From Herpetosiphonaceae bacterium (GTDB lineage Bacteria; Chloroflexota; Chloroflexia; Chloroflexales; Herpetosiphonaceae), in assembly GCA_013538855.1 (NCBI GenBank), contig JABXJS010000197.1, positions 1-43,012 of the forward strand: a stretch of 43,012 nucleotides of DNA, given 5' to 3'. Of this stretch, positions 24,420-31,189 are shown piece after piece. Numbering within the stretch: the stretch's first letter is position 1; every line of letters begins with the position of its first letter. The notes under the pieces were generated by a model. The model did no database searches, had not been told where the DNA came from, and worked only from the letters and a program-made list of their open reading frames with translations. The position numbers and the translations under genes are program-made.

Positions 24420-24851
24420 ATGACTCAGCCACTCAACCACCACGGCATCGTCGAGCAGTTCATCAACGAGTTCTGGAATCGCGCCGATGTGCAGGCCGCC
24501 GAGCGCTGGCTTAGCGCTGATTATGTCGATCATGCCTACCAGCCAGCCGACCGCAGCGGGCTACAGCAGACGCTCGCCGCCATCAACAGCAGCTTTCCCG
24601 ACCACCGCTGGAGCATCGAGTCCAGCACCGCCGAGGGCGACCTTGTGGTCGTGCGCATGCGCATGCAGGCCACGCACCAGGGCGACTTTCGCGGCACCCC
24701 CGCTAGCGGCAACCCCATCGACGTGAGCGCCTACCGCACCTTCCGCATCAGCAACGGCCAAATCGCCGAGCACTGGGCGCTGCTCGACACCGCCACGCTG
24801 CTGCGCCAGATCGGCAGCGCGCCCACGCCACAGAACGCCTGCGCCCGCTAA
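24420..24851 (+). CDS. SnoaL-like / ester cyclase-type protein
   Basis: A 143-residue alpha-plus-beta-barrel protein of the SnoaL-like (NTF2 fold) group: 'VEQFINEFWNRADVQAAERW', 'DYVDHAYQP', 'GDLVVVRMRMQATHQGDF' and 'RTFRISNGQIAEHWALLDT'. Such proteins are cyclases, isomerases or small-ligand binders. The His/Asp pattern 'YVDH' and 'EHWALLD' is typical of the ester cyclase branch. I use the ATG at 24420, eight bases after AAGGAG; a TTG six bases upstream is too close to the ribosome site. A perfect terminator follows the stop codon. The substrate is not known. Confidence 0.85.
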   Translation: MTQPLNHHGIVEQFINEFWNRADVQAAERWLSADYVDHAYQPADRSGLQQTLAAINSSFPDHRWSIESSTAEGDLVVVRMRMQATHQGDFRGTPASGNPIDVSAYRTFRISNGQIAEHWALLDTATLLRQIGSAPTPQNACAR

Positions 24852-24857
24852 ACCACA

Positions 24858-24906
24858 GCCGCCACGCTGCACGAGCATCGCCGTGCAGCGTGGCGGCTCT
24901 TTTTTG
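24858..24906 (+). terminator. Strong Rho-independent terminator
   Basis: A perfect 16-bp stem (gccgccacgctgcacg/cgtgcagcgtggcggc) with an 8-nt loop, followed by TCTTTTTTGTT. It ends the SnoaL-like gene. Confidence 0.95.
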
Positions 24907-25049
24907 TTGATCGCTAGCGCTGTTGTGCGCCGCCAGCTCGCGCAGCGTGGGCCTGGCTGCGCACCCCCCGCTCGTTGCCTGCGATTGCTCTGCGCCGCGT
25001 TTCACCGCCTAACATCTGTTGGCCACAACGGAACCATGTTACAAAAATA

Positions 25050-25112
25050 CAGCGCTGGGCAATCCCGGCCCTACGAGCGTGTTTGCACTCGTGCGGCTAC
25101 GCTGCGCAGGCG
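25050..25112 (+). repeat. Dispersed intergenic repeat, copy at 25 kb
   Basis: Starts CAGCGCTGGGCAATCCCGG, continues through ACGAGCGTG-TTTG-CACTCGT (a near palindrome) and ends GCGGCTACGCTGCGCAGG. The same two blocks in the same order define the copies near 28.6-29.0 kb (reverse strand) and 34.6-37.0 kb. It lies in the 24907-25162 gap, which otherwise holds nothing I can name. Confidence 0.7.
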
Positions 25113-25162
25113 TGCGCTAAGCGCTAGCGCTGATCTTCAAACATCACAGACGGCGACATACC

Positions 25163-25951
25163 TCAGCTAGGATGTTGCAGGCGCTGGCGGTACTGGCCAG
25201 GCGGCTCGCCGATGATCGCGCGGAAGGCGGCGCTGAAGGCGCTCACGCTCTGCAGGCCCACGGCGTCGGCCACCTCCAGCACCGAGACAGGCGCCGCGGC
25301 CAGCAGCTCGGCGGCGCGCAAGATACGCGCACGCTGCACAAACTGGCTCCAGGTCATGTGCAGCTCGGCGGCGCAGCGGCGGGCCAGCGTGCGCTCGGAG
25401 ATCGCGGCGGCCTGCGCGACCGCGCCCAGCGTCAATGCGCTGTCAGCTAAATTATCCAGCGTGAAGTCGAGCGCCTGGCGCAGCTCCGGCGAGCGCGCCT
25501 GCGGCAGCCAGAGCTGGTCGGGCGCGGCGGCCAGCTCGCGGCACACATCGGCCAGCGCCAAGAAAAAGCGCTCGGCGGCAGGGTCCGGCTCGGCGTGCTG
25601 CGGCCCCCAGCGCATGGCGTAGGCGATCATCTCGCGGGCCAGCGGCGCGACGCTGAACACGCGGCAGTCGGCCACCGGCGGCGGCAGCTGCTGCGGCGCA
25701 AAGATCACCGAGCAGCAGGTGACAGGCGCGCTGCAGGCAATGCGGATCGTAGTGCCAGCGGCGATCCAGGCGGCGCGGTGCGGCGGCAGCAGCCAGCGCG
25801 CCCGCGGTAGCTCCAGGTGAAACGCGCCAGCGGCGGCGTACAGCAGATAGTGGTGCGGAAACGGCCGCCAGCCGCTGTCGAAGGGCGCGAACGTCTGCAG
25901 CAGGCCGTAGGTTGCGGCGGTTGGCGCGGGATTGATCGGCGGTGTACGCAT
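25163..25951 (-). CDS. AraC-family transcriptional regulator with cupin domain
   Basis: This 262-residue regulator has an N-terminal cupin sensor (about 20-115; 'FPHHYLLYAAAGAFHLELPR', 'PPHRAAWIAAGTTIRI') and a C-terminal double helix-turn-helix of the AraC/XylS type (about 165-258; 'LTLGAVAQAAAISERTLARR' and 'VADAVGLQSVSAFSAAFRAI'), closing with 'GEPPGQYRQRL'. This cupin-AraC layout is common in regulators that respond to small molecules or stress. The ATG follows directly on the stop of the upstream gene (TAGATG), so the two are cotranscribed and probably coupled. The ligand and targets are unknown. Confidence 0.92.
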   Translation of the reverse strand: MRTPPINPAPTAATYGLLQTFAPFDSGWRPFPHHYLLYAAAGAFHLELPRARWLLPPHRAAWIAAGTTIRIACSAPVTCCSVIFAPQQLPPPVADCRVFSVAPLAREMIAYAMRWGPQHAEPDPAAERFFLALADVCRELAAAPDQLWLPQARSPELRQALDFTLDNLADSALTLGAVAQAAAISERTLARRCAAELHMTWSQFVQRARILRAAELLAAAPVSVLEVADAVGLQSVSAFSAAFRAIIGEPPGQYRQRLQHPS

Positions 25952-26389
25952 CTAGAAGCTCATATCTTGGGCGTGGGCGTTCCAGTCCAGCGCCTGAATT
26001 GCCGCCAGCGCTGCGGCACCAATCGGAAACACAAAATCGTCTTGAAACCAGATGATCGACAGCTCCGACCAGTCCATCAGGTACGGGTCGTGATACGTCG
26101 GCGTGTCGGACTTGAAGCGGGCGACGCAGGCCAGCTGTGGCAGGCGCAGCGGCGGATCATCAGCGTCGATCATCTGGGAATGTATATCCATGGGCTGCTG
26201 CTCTGGCTCGATCAGGTAGGGCGCATGGCCGTGGCTGGCGGCGCGCTCCTGCTCCACGTAGCGGGCGATAATCTTCAGATTATGCCTGCGCTGCGGCACG
26301 CCCTCCAGCCAGCCCGTGTAGACATGCTCCTGCCAAATTCGCCGTAGTCGAATCTCGCGCCCACTGGCGAGCGTGATCGCGCCCTGCAT
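25952..26389 (-). CDS. Conserved hypothetical protein
   Basis: A 145-residue soluble protein with no domain I can name. It is acidic and aromatic-rich. Noticeable stretches are 'SGREIRLRRIWQEHVYTGWL' with 'EGVPQRRHN' and the end 'MDWSELSIIWFQDDFVFPIG'. I recall similar hypothetical proteins with a WFQDxFxxPI motif in other bacteria, but no function is established. The ATG follows AAAGGAG by seven bases. It is the first gene of a two-gene unit with the AraC regulator, so it may be a partner or target of that regulator. The coding call is firm and the function is open. Confidence 0.78.
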   Translation of the reverse strand: MQGAITLASGREIRLRRIWQEHVYTGWLEGVPQRRHNLKIIARYVEQERAASHGHAPYLIEPEQQPMDIHSQMIDADDPPLRLPQLACVARFKSDTPTYHDPYLMDWSELSIIWFQDDFVFPIGAAALAAIQALDWNAHAQDMSF

Positions 26390-26432
26390 ACGCAGCTCCT
26401 TTCTCTGCTATACGTAGCGAAATAGTGCGAGG

Positions 26433-26438
26433 AGTATA
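26433..26438 (-). promoter_or_regulatory. Possible -10 box for the hypothetical/AraC unit
   Basis: TATACT on the minus strand, 44 bp ahead of the start codon at 26389. No convincing -35. Confidence 0.4.
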
Positions 26439-26527
26439 CGCTACCTGAGCCGACCCAGCCAGCGCACGCCAAGCGTGATCGCCAGCCAGCCGCCCAAGAA
26501 TGGCCATAAAGGGCAGTAAAACGCTTG

Positions 26528-26533
26528 TATAAT
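26528..26533 (+). promoter_or_regulatory. -10 box for the thioredoxin-like/SelW-like unit
   Basis: A perfect TATAAT in an AT-rich patch (CTTGTATAATTAAAC), 40 bp ahead of the ATG. The -35 position (about 26505-26510, cataaa) is weak. Confidence 0.55.
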
Positions 26534-26573
26534 TAAACAAAATCGCAGTTATTCGCTAGAAGGAGTGCACACA

Positions 26574-27194
26574 ATGTCCATCACCAAGGAGCGCTTTGCA
26601 CAGGGCATGAGCTTTCAGCAGTACCTGGATCAGATGACGCGCAACCGCGAGCGACTGGAGGAGAACTACAACACCGTCCAGCTCAGCGACGAGCAGCTGG
26701 CGTTCTTCAAAGACCTGCCGCAGCCGCTCAACGTCGTCGTGATCGCCGAGGACTGGTGCGGCGATGTGATCAACAACCTGCCTGTGCTCGCGCGCCTGGC
26801 CGAGGCCAGCGGCAAGCTGAACCTGAGCATCTTCCTGCGCGACCAGAACCACGACCTGATGAACCAGTACCTCAAAGATGGCCAGCACATGTCCATCCCT
26901 GTGTTTGTTTTCTTCGACCAGAGCTTCAACGAGTTGGGCCACTTCATCGAGCGCCCAGAAGAGATCAGCCGCCTCCAGGGCGAGTACCTCGCCAAGCTGT
27001 TCGCCACCGACCCGGCCTTTGCGGGCGTCGAGCCAGGCGCATCGCCTGCGACCCTGCCCGATGCCGCGCGCAACCGCATGATGCAGGCGTTCGGCGAGTT
27101 CCGCGCCCAGCACCGCGAGCAGTCCGACCGCGAGGTCGTGCGCGAGCTGCACGAGCTGCTTGATCGCGGCCTGAGCCAGGCCCGAGGTCAGTAG
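26574..27194 (+). CDS. Thioredoxin-like protein with single active-site cysteine
   Basis: A 206-residue thioredoxin-fold protein of the thioredoxin_9 type. A helical N-terminus (1-45) precedes 'LNVVVIAEDWCGDVINNLPV' (52-71), where the usual CxxC is CGDV, so Cys62 has no resolving partner. The cis-proline is in 'HMSIPVFVFF' (Pro109). The C-terminal 80 residues form a charged helical tail. It is probably a cytoplasmic thiol oxidoreductase or bacillithiol/thiol-type reductase working by a single-cysteine mechanism; that is inference. The ATG at 26574 is eight bases after GAAGGAG. The SelW-like gene starts 2 bp after its stop, which points to a joint redox function. Confidence 0.85.
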   Translation: MSITKERFAQGMSFQQYLDQMTRNRERLEENYNTVQLSDEQLAFFKDLPQPLNVVVIAEDWCGDVINNLPVLARLAEASGKLNLSIFLRDQNHDLMNQYLKDGQHMSIPVFVFFDQSFNELGHFIERPEEISRLQGEYLAKLFATDPAFAGVEPGASPATLPDAARNRMMQAFGEFRAQHREQSDREVVRELHELLDRGLSQARGQ

Positions 27195-27195
27195 C

Positions 27196-27456
27196 ATGAG
27201 CGACGCTCCCACGCTCGTGCGCGTGCGCATCGTCTACTGCGCCGCGTGCGGCTACGAGCCGCAGGCGCTGGAGCTGGCCCGCGCGCTCATGTACGAGTTC
27301 ACCTACGGCCTGGAGGCCATCGAGATCATCCCGTGGGCCGAGGGCACCTTCGATGTGGCCGTCGATGGCGAGCTGGTCCACGCCATGCTCCGCGACGGCA
27401 GCTTCCCCGCCAACCAGAAGATCATCGACGCCGTGCGCCAGCGCCTCAACCGCTAG
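27196..27456 (+). CDS. Rdx-family (SelW/SelT/SelH-like) redox protein
   Basis: An 86-residue thioredoxin-like mini-protein. 'VRIVYCAACGYEPQALELAR' (9-28) holds the CxxC pair (Cys15, Cys18) that in some family members is Cys-x-x-selenocysteine. 'EIIPWAEGTFDVAVDG' and 'GSFPANQKIIDAVRQRL' complete the Rdx fold. Both positions are cysteine here, and no in-frame UGA is involved. The function in bacteria is not settled; thiol-disulfide exchange in the cytoplasm is the usual proposal. It begins right after the thioredoxin-like gene with GAGGT as ribosome site, and is followed by a hairpin. Confidence 0.9.
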   Translation: MSDAPTLVRVRIVYCAACGYEPQALELARALMYEFTYGLEAIEIIPWAEGTFDVAVDGELVHAMLRDGSFPANQKIIDAVRQRLNR

Positions 27457-27467
27457 CCCACCACGCT

Positions 27468-27501
27468 CTGCGGGGCGATCCAACAGTGTATCGCCCCGCA
27501 G
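27468..27501 (+). terminator. Hairpin after the SelW-like gene
   Basis: A perfect 12-bp stem (ctgcggggcgat/atcgccccgcag) with a 10-nt loop and no T-tract. It probably ends the redox unit. Confidence 0.6.
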
Positions 27502-27554
27502 CCGCTTATGCACCAGCGCCTACCCTGCCAATACACCAATCGACACTTACGCCA

Positions 27555-27616
27555 GTAAAGCAGCTCCCAGAGCTTTACCATATCCTACACGCATACCGGC
27601 GTTTTTGCGGTACAAT
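27555..27616 (+). promoter_or_regulatory. Inverted repeat and -10 box upstream of the zinc-finger PRiA4 gene
   Basis: GTAAAGC-10 nt-GCTTTAC (27555-27578) lies ahead of TACAAT (27611-27616), which is framed by TACCG/CGGTA. It may be an operator plus promoter. The remaining 168 bp to the start codon hold nothing recognisable. Confidence 0.35.
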
Positions 27617-27784
27617 CTCCCTGCGCCGACCACCACACACCCACGTCCTCAATCGGCGCACAGCTCGTCCACACAACACGCAACAGCCCGCCGCAGGAGC
27701 AGCCATACCCAACGTTTGGCACAGCGGCGACCTAGACTCCATGTCTGCGCTAGCAACACAACCCGTTTTAGAAGGAGTGCCCGT

Positions 27785-28471
27785 ATGTCGCGTCAAGCGC
27801 AAACCCGCGGCGTATGCGCCTACTGTGGCAAATCGCTGACCCGCAGCGGCATGGCCAAGCATCTGCCGACCTGCCCAAAGCGCCAGGCGCTGCTAGAGCG
27901 TGCGCCAGCCGCCAAAGAACAGCCCGACGAGTTCGCCCACCTGCACGTCTACGATGCGTGGAGCGGGAGCTACTGGCTCCAGCTTGAGCTAAGCACGCTG
28001 ACCACACTCAAAAAGCTCGACCAGTACCTGCGGGCCATCTGGCTCGAGTGCTGCGGCCACCTCAGCCAGTTCTCCGTTGGTGGCTGGCGCGGTGCAGAGA
28101 TTGCTATGCGCCGCAAGCTCGGCGAGGTTATGCGCCCTGGCGTCGAGCTAACCCACATCTACGATTTTGGCAGCTCCACGGAGACGCGCATCAAGCTGGT
28201 TGGCGTCCGCTACGGCCTGCCGCTCTCGCCGCACCCGATCACGCTGATGGCGCGCAACGACCCGCCGTTCTACCAGTGCTCGCGCTGTGAGCAGGCCGCC
28301 GTCGCCGAGTGTCAGGAGTGCGCGTTTGAGGGTAAAAATAGCCTCTACTGCGCCGCCCACCTCGCCGACGAGCCACACGCCGAGGACGACGAGGCGCTCT
28401 ACGTCTCCATCGTCAACTCGCCGCGCGTCGGCGTCTGCGGCTACCAAGGCCCGTCCGAGCCACCGTACTAG
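27785..28471 (+). CDS. Zinc-finger plus PRiA4-ORF3 (IS1096 TnpR-like) protein
   Basis: This 228-residue protein has an N-terminal C2HC finger (Cys11, Cys14, His26, Cys30 in 'CAYCGKSLTRSGMAKHLPTC'). A central PRiA4b-ORF3 domain (about 48-165) follows, marked by 'LKKLDQYLRAIWLECCGHLS' and 'HIYDFGSSTETRIKLV'. A C-terminal cysteine cluster comes after it (about 172-202, CxxC-x7-CxxC-x9-CxxH). The central domain is known from plasmid and IS1096-type passenger genes, where its role is unclear; no transposase is near. Nucleic-acid binding is likely from the two metal sites. The ATG follows GAAGGAG by seven bases. It is a single-gene unit. Confidence 0.82.
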   Translation: MSRQAQTRGVCAYCGKSLTRSGMAKHLPTCPKRQALLERAPAAKEQPDEFAHLHVYDAWSGSYWLQLELSTLTTLKKLDQYLRAIWLECCGHLSQFSVGGWRGAEIAMRRKLGEVMRPGVELTHIYDFGSSTETRIKLVGVRYGLPLSPHPITLMARNDPPFYQCSRCEQAAVAECQECAFEGKNSLYCAAHLADEPHAEDDEALYVSIVNSPRVGVCGYQGPSEPPY

Positions 28472-28558
28472 CCGCTGCATCACTTATGTCGTGTTAAGTT
28501 CCTGGGCGATTCGGGGCACGGTTTTGGTGAAACAAGCGTCGGCGTGTTCCACCCGTTC

Positions 28559-28630
28559 GCGCCGCGTAGCCGCCGGGCACCCGTTGGGTGGTGCTCACCC
28601 GCTCGTTAGCCGCGATTGCCCAGCGCCGCG
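28559..28630 (-). repeat. Dispersed intergenic repeat, reverse copy
   Basis: Read on the minus strand: CGGCGCTGGGCAATCGCGGC, then a GC-rich imperfect hairpin (GAGCACCACCC/GGGTGCCC), then GCGGCTACGCGGCGC. It has the same order of blocks as the copies at 25.1 and 34.6-37.0 kb. Confidence 0.75.
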
Positions 28631-28871
28631 TATGGCACATCACGCTGCGTAGTGGCGACAGGGCTACTATGTGGTGCGAAAAACGCGCCCGCCTGATCCG
28701 CCCGCCTGCGCCGCGTAGTTGCAGCCCTGCACCCACGCTCGTTAGCCGCGATTGCCCAGCGCCGCGTATGGCACATCACGCTGCGCGGCAGCTGCGCCGC
28801 AAGGTTCGCGTGAAAAACGCGCCCGCCTGATCCGCCCGCCTGCGCCGCGTAGCCGCAGCCCTGCTCGCTCC
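28601..28871. repeat. Imperfect tandem duplication, period about 135 bp
   Basis: A 49-bp block (28601-28649) recurs exactly at 28737-28785. A 36-bp block beginning AAAAACGCGCCCGCC (28679) recurs at 28813. The unit includes the dispersed-repeat core. Confidence 0.85.
28708..28766 (-). repeat. Dispersed intergenic repeat, reverse copy
   Basis: Carries the core GCGCTGGGCAATCGCGGCTA on the minus strand and a GCGCCGCGTAG end, with a shorter middle than its neighbours. Confidence 0.7.
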
Positions 28872-28973
28872 CGCGTGGGCCACGCTGGCCTCGCGCTGAT
28901 TATGTCACGTCATGCTGCTGGGCGGCCTGGAGCGAGGTTCACGTGATTAATCGTCCATGGGCTACGTCCGCCT

Positions 28974-29040
28974 GCGCCGCGTAGCCGCCGGGCACCCGTT
29001 GGGTGGTGCTCGCTCGTGGGCCGCGATTGCCCAGCGCCGC
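28974..29040 (-). repeat. Dispersed intergenic repeat, reverse copy
   Basis: Shares about 38 exact bases (from GCGCCGCGTAGCC on) with the copy at 28559 and ends in the GATTGCCCAGCGCCGC core. Confidence 0.75.
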
Positions 29041-29286
29041 ACGCGGTCCCTGGCGCTGCTGGGCGGCCCGGCGGCCTGGCGCAGGCCACCCGCAGCGACG
29101 AGCAACCACTGGTGAACGAGGGAGACGGCACCAGCGCTGAATCTGTCGGCTGAGCTGTGCGCGGGCTGGCGCAGACGATTCTTTTTTCCAATAACCACCC
29201 CTGCAGCCGCCAGCGCCTGACGGTGTTAAACACCACGCGCCCGCAGCTGCCAGAGCCGCGAGCGCGTGATTGAACGGTGGCGTAGC

Positions 29287-30777
29287 CTAGCCGACCTGGC
29301 TGGTGGCCGACTCGCCATGCTCCTTCTCGATGTCGGAGATGTCGATGTTGAGCGCGGCGGCGACACCGCGGCCGTAGGCCGGATCGGCCTTGTAGAAGTG
29401 GGCGAGCTGGCGGCGCACGATGAACTCGGGCACGTCCTGCATCGCGTCGGCGAGGTTGCTGAACAGCTGCTGCTTCTGGTCGTCGCTCATCAGGCGGAAC
29501 AGATTGCCTGGCTGCGTGTAGTCGTCGTTGCCCGCGCGGTGGTCGTAGCGGTCGGCGTCGCCGCTGATCTTCAGCGGTGGCTCGGCGTAGCGCTGGTCCT
29601 GCTTGGGGCCGCCGAAGCTGTTTGGCTCGTAGTTGACAGAGCCGCCGCCGTTGTCGTCGAAGCGCATCTGGCCGTCGCGGTGGTAGGTGTTGACGGGCAC
29701 GTGCGGCTTGTTGACCGGCAGCGCGGCGTAGTTAACGCCGATGCGGTAGCGGTGGGCGTCGGCGTAGGACATAATGCGCGCCTGGAGCATCTTGTCCGGC
29801 GAGAAGCCGATGCCGGGCACGATGTTCGACGGCTCAAACGCGGCCTGCTCGATCTCGGCGAAGTAGTTCTCGGGGTTGCGGTTCAGCTCCAGCACACCCA
29901 CGTCGATCAGCGGGTAGTCGGCGTGCGGCCAGACCTTGGTCAGGTCGAACGGGTTGACGTGGTAGGTGTCGGCGTCGGCCTCGGGCATGATCTGGACGCA
30001 CACGCGCCAGCGCGGGTAGTCGCCCTGCTCGATCGACTCGAAGAGATCGCGCTGGGCGCTCTCGCGGTCGCGGCCGATCAACTCGGCGCTCTCGGCGTTG
30101 GTCAAGGTCTTGATGCCCTGCATGGACTTGAAGTGGAACTTGACCCAGAAGCGCTCGTTGTTGGCGTTGATCAGGCTGTAGGTGTGGCTGCCGTAGCCGT
30201 TCATGAAGCGATAGCCGTTGGGCAGGCCGCGGTCGCTGAACAGGATCGTGACCTGGTGCAGGCTCTCCGGCGAGAGCGACCAGAAGTCCCACATGGCCGT
30301 GGTCGAGCGCATGTTGGTCTTGGGGTTGCGCTTCTGGGTGTGGATGAAGTCGCTGAACTTATACGGATCGCGCACAAAGAACACCGGCGTGTTGTTGCCG
30401 ACGAGGTCCCAGTTGCCCTCCTCGGTGTAGAACTTGACGGCGAAGCCGCGCACATCGCGCTCGGCGTCGGCGGCACCGTGCTCGCCGGCGACGGTGGAGA
30501 AGCGCAGCAGCACCGGCGTCTCCTTGCCGACCTGGGCAAAGACGGCGGCCTTGGTGTAGGCGCTGATGTCGTTGGTGACCTTGAAGGTGCCAAACGCGCC
30601 CGAGCCTTTGGCGTGCACGACGCGCTCGGGGACGCGCTCGCGGTTGAACGTCGCCATCTTCTCCAGCAGCTGGTGATCCTGCATGAGCAGGGGGCCGCGC
30701 GGGCCAGCGGTGAGCGAGTTCTGATTGTCGGAGATCGGGGCACCGCCAGCGGTCGTCTGCGTTTTTTCCTCAGACAT
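29287..30777 (-). CDS. katA: Monofunctional haem catalase
   Basis: This 496-residue small-subunit catalase converts hydrogen peroxide to water and oxygen in the cytoplasm. Distal residues are His55 ('[12 protein letters not shown]') and Asn128 ('[12 protein letters not shown]'). The proximal haem ligand is Tyr338 in '[13 protein letters not shown]', with Arg334. Other hallmarks are '[20 protein letters not shown]' and '[14 protein letters not shown]'. Length and motifs fit the clade 3 small catalases. I start at 30777, where AAAAGGAG lies eight bases upstream; the open frame extends to 31011 but gives an Arg/Ala-rich, non-family extension. It is divergent from the Roco gene, with 412 bp between the starts. 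Confidence 0.96.
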   Translation of the reverse strand: MSEEKTQTTAGGAPISDNQNSLTAGPRGPLLMQDHQLLEKMATFNRERVPERVVHAKGSGAFGTFKVTNDISAYTKAAVFAQVGKETPVLLRFSTVAGEHGAADAERDVRGFAVKFYTEEGNWDLVGNNTPVFFVRDPYKFSDFIHTQKRNPKTNMRSTTAMWDFWSLSPESLHQVTILFSDRGLPNGYRFMNGYGSHTYSLINANNERFWVKFHFKSMQGIKTLTNAESAELIGRDRESAQRDLFESIEQGDYPRWRVCVQIMPEADADTYHVNPFDLTKVWPHADYPLIDVGVLELNRNPENYFAEIEQAAFEPSNIVPGIGFSPDKMLQARIMSYADAHRYRIGVNYAALPVNKPHVPVNTYHRDGQMRFDDNGGGSVNYEPNSFGGPKQDQRYAEPPLKISGDADRYDHRAGNDDYTQPGNLFRLMSDDQKQQLFSNLADAMQDVPEFIVRRQLAHFYKADPAYGRGVAAALNIDISDIEKEHGESATSQVG

Positions 30778-30835
30778 GGATGAATGCTCCTTTTCGCACT
30801 CGGACCTGCGCCGGACAGCGGGCGCAGGCCGTAAG

Positions 30836-30849
30836 AGACAGCGCTGTCT
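30836..30849. promoter_or_regulatory. 14-bp palindrome in the catalase leader
   Basis: AGACAGCGCTGTCT is a perfect palindrome, 59 bp ahead of the catalase start. AAGAGAC/GTCTCTT arms nearby can pair alternatively, and a CCTGCGCC/GGCGCAGG hairpin lies closer to the gene. It may be an operator or leader structure; no promoter box is clear. The rest of the 30778-31189 gap shows only the Roco promoter. Confidence 0.35.
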
Positions 30850-31136
30850 AAGAGCGTCTCTTCTATGGTAGCTGCGAGGCCGCGCCGCCGCAGCGCCGTC
30901 GCACAGCCGCGTGCCGCCGCACAGAGAAGTGCGAAGGCAGCGAGCGGTCCAGGCCGCTCTGGGGGCCGAACGAAAGCGATGGCATAGCCGGGCATAGGCT
31001 ACGAGCCTCACTCGTTAGGGTATCACGAGATGCACATCCCTACAAGCGGCCAAAGATAAAAATTTGGTGAACGCGCAGGCCAACGCCGCCAGCGCCCATC
31101 CTAACAGCGCCAGCCCTACCCAGCCGCCCACCGATC

Positions 31137-31145
31137 TGCTACAAT
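31137..31145 (+). promoter_or_regulatory. Extended -10 promoter of the Roco gene
   Basis: TGC-TACAAT, with a weak -35. It lies 45 bp ahead of the ATG at 31190 and inside the longer open frame, which supports the shorter start. Confidence 0.55.
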
Positions 31146-31189
31146 GCCCGCAGTTCCCGCCCAAAGCCCCAGCCGAGAGGAGGCCGCCC

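Larger units (their letters stand above)
28472..29286. other. Gene-free repeat-rich stretch
   Basis: These 815 bp between the PRiA4 protein and catalase have no convincing gene on either strand. Open frames here lack ribosome sites and show repeat-derived, Arg/Pro/Ala-rich translations. It contains at least three reverse-strand copies of the dispersed repeat, an imperfect tandem duplication (about 135-bp period) and shared fragments such as TTAATCGTCC. I see nothing else in it. Confidence 0.75.

Noticed and set aside
28588-28946. Small frames in the 28.5-29.3 kb gap
   Set aside because: They translate repeat DNA, share the same peptide pieces and lack ribosome sites.
30778-31011. N-terminal extension of catalase
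   Set aside because: Arg/Ala-rich sequence unlike any catalase; a strong ribosome site supports the start at 30777.
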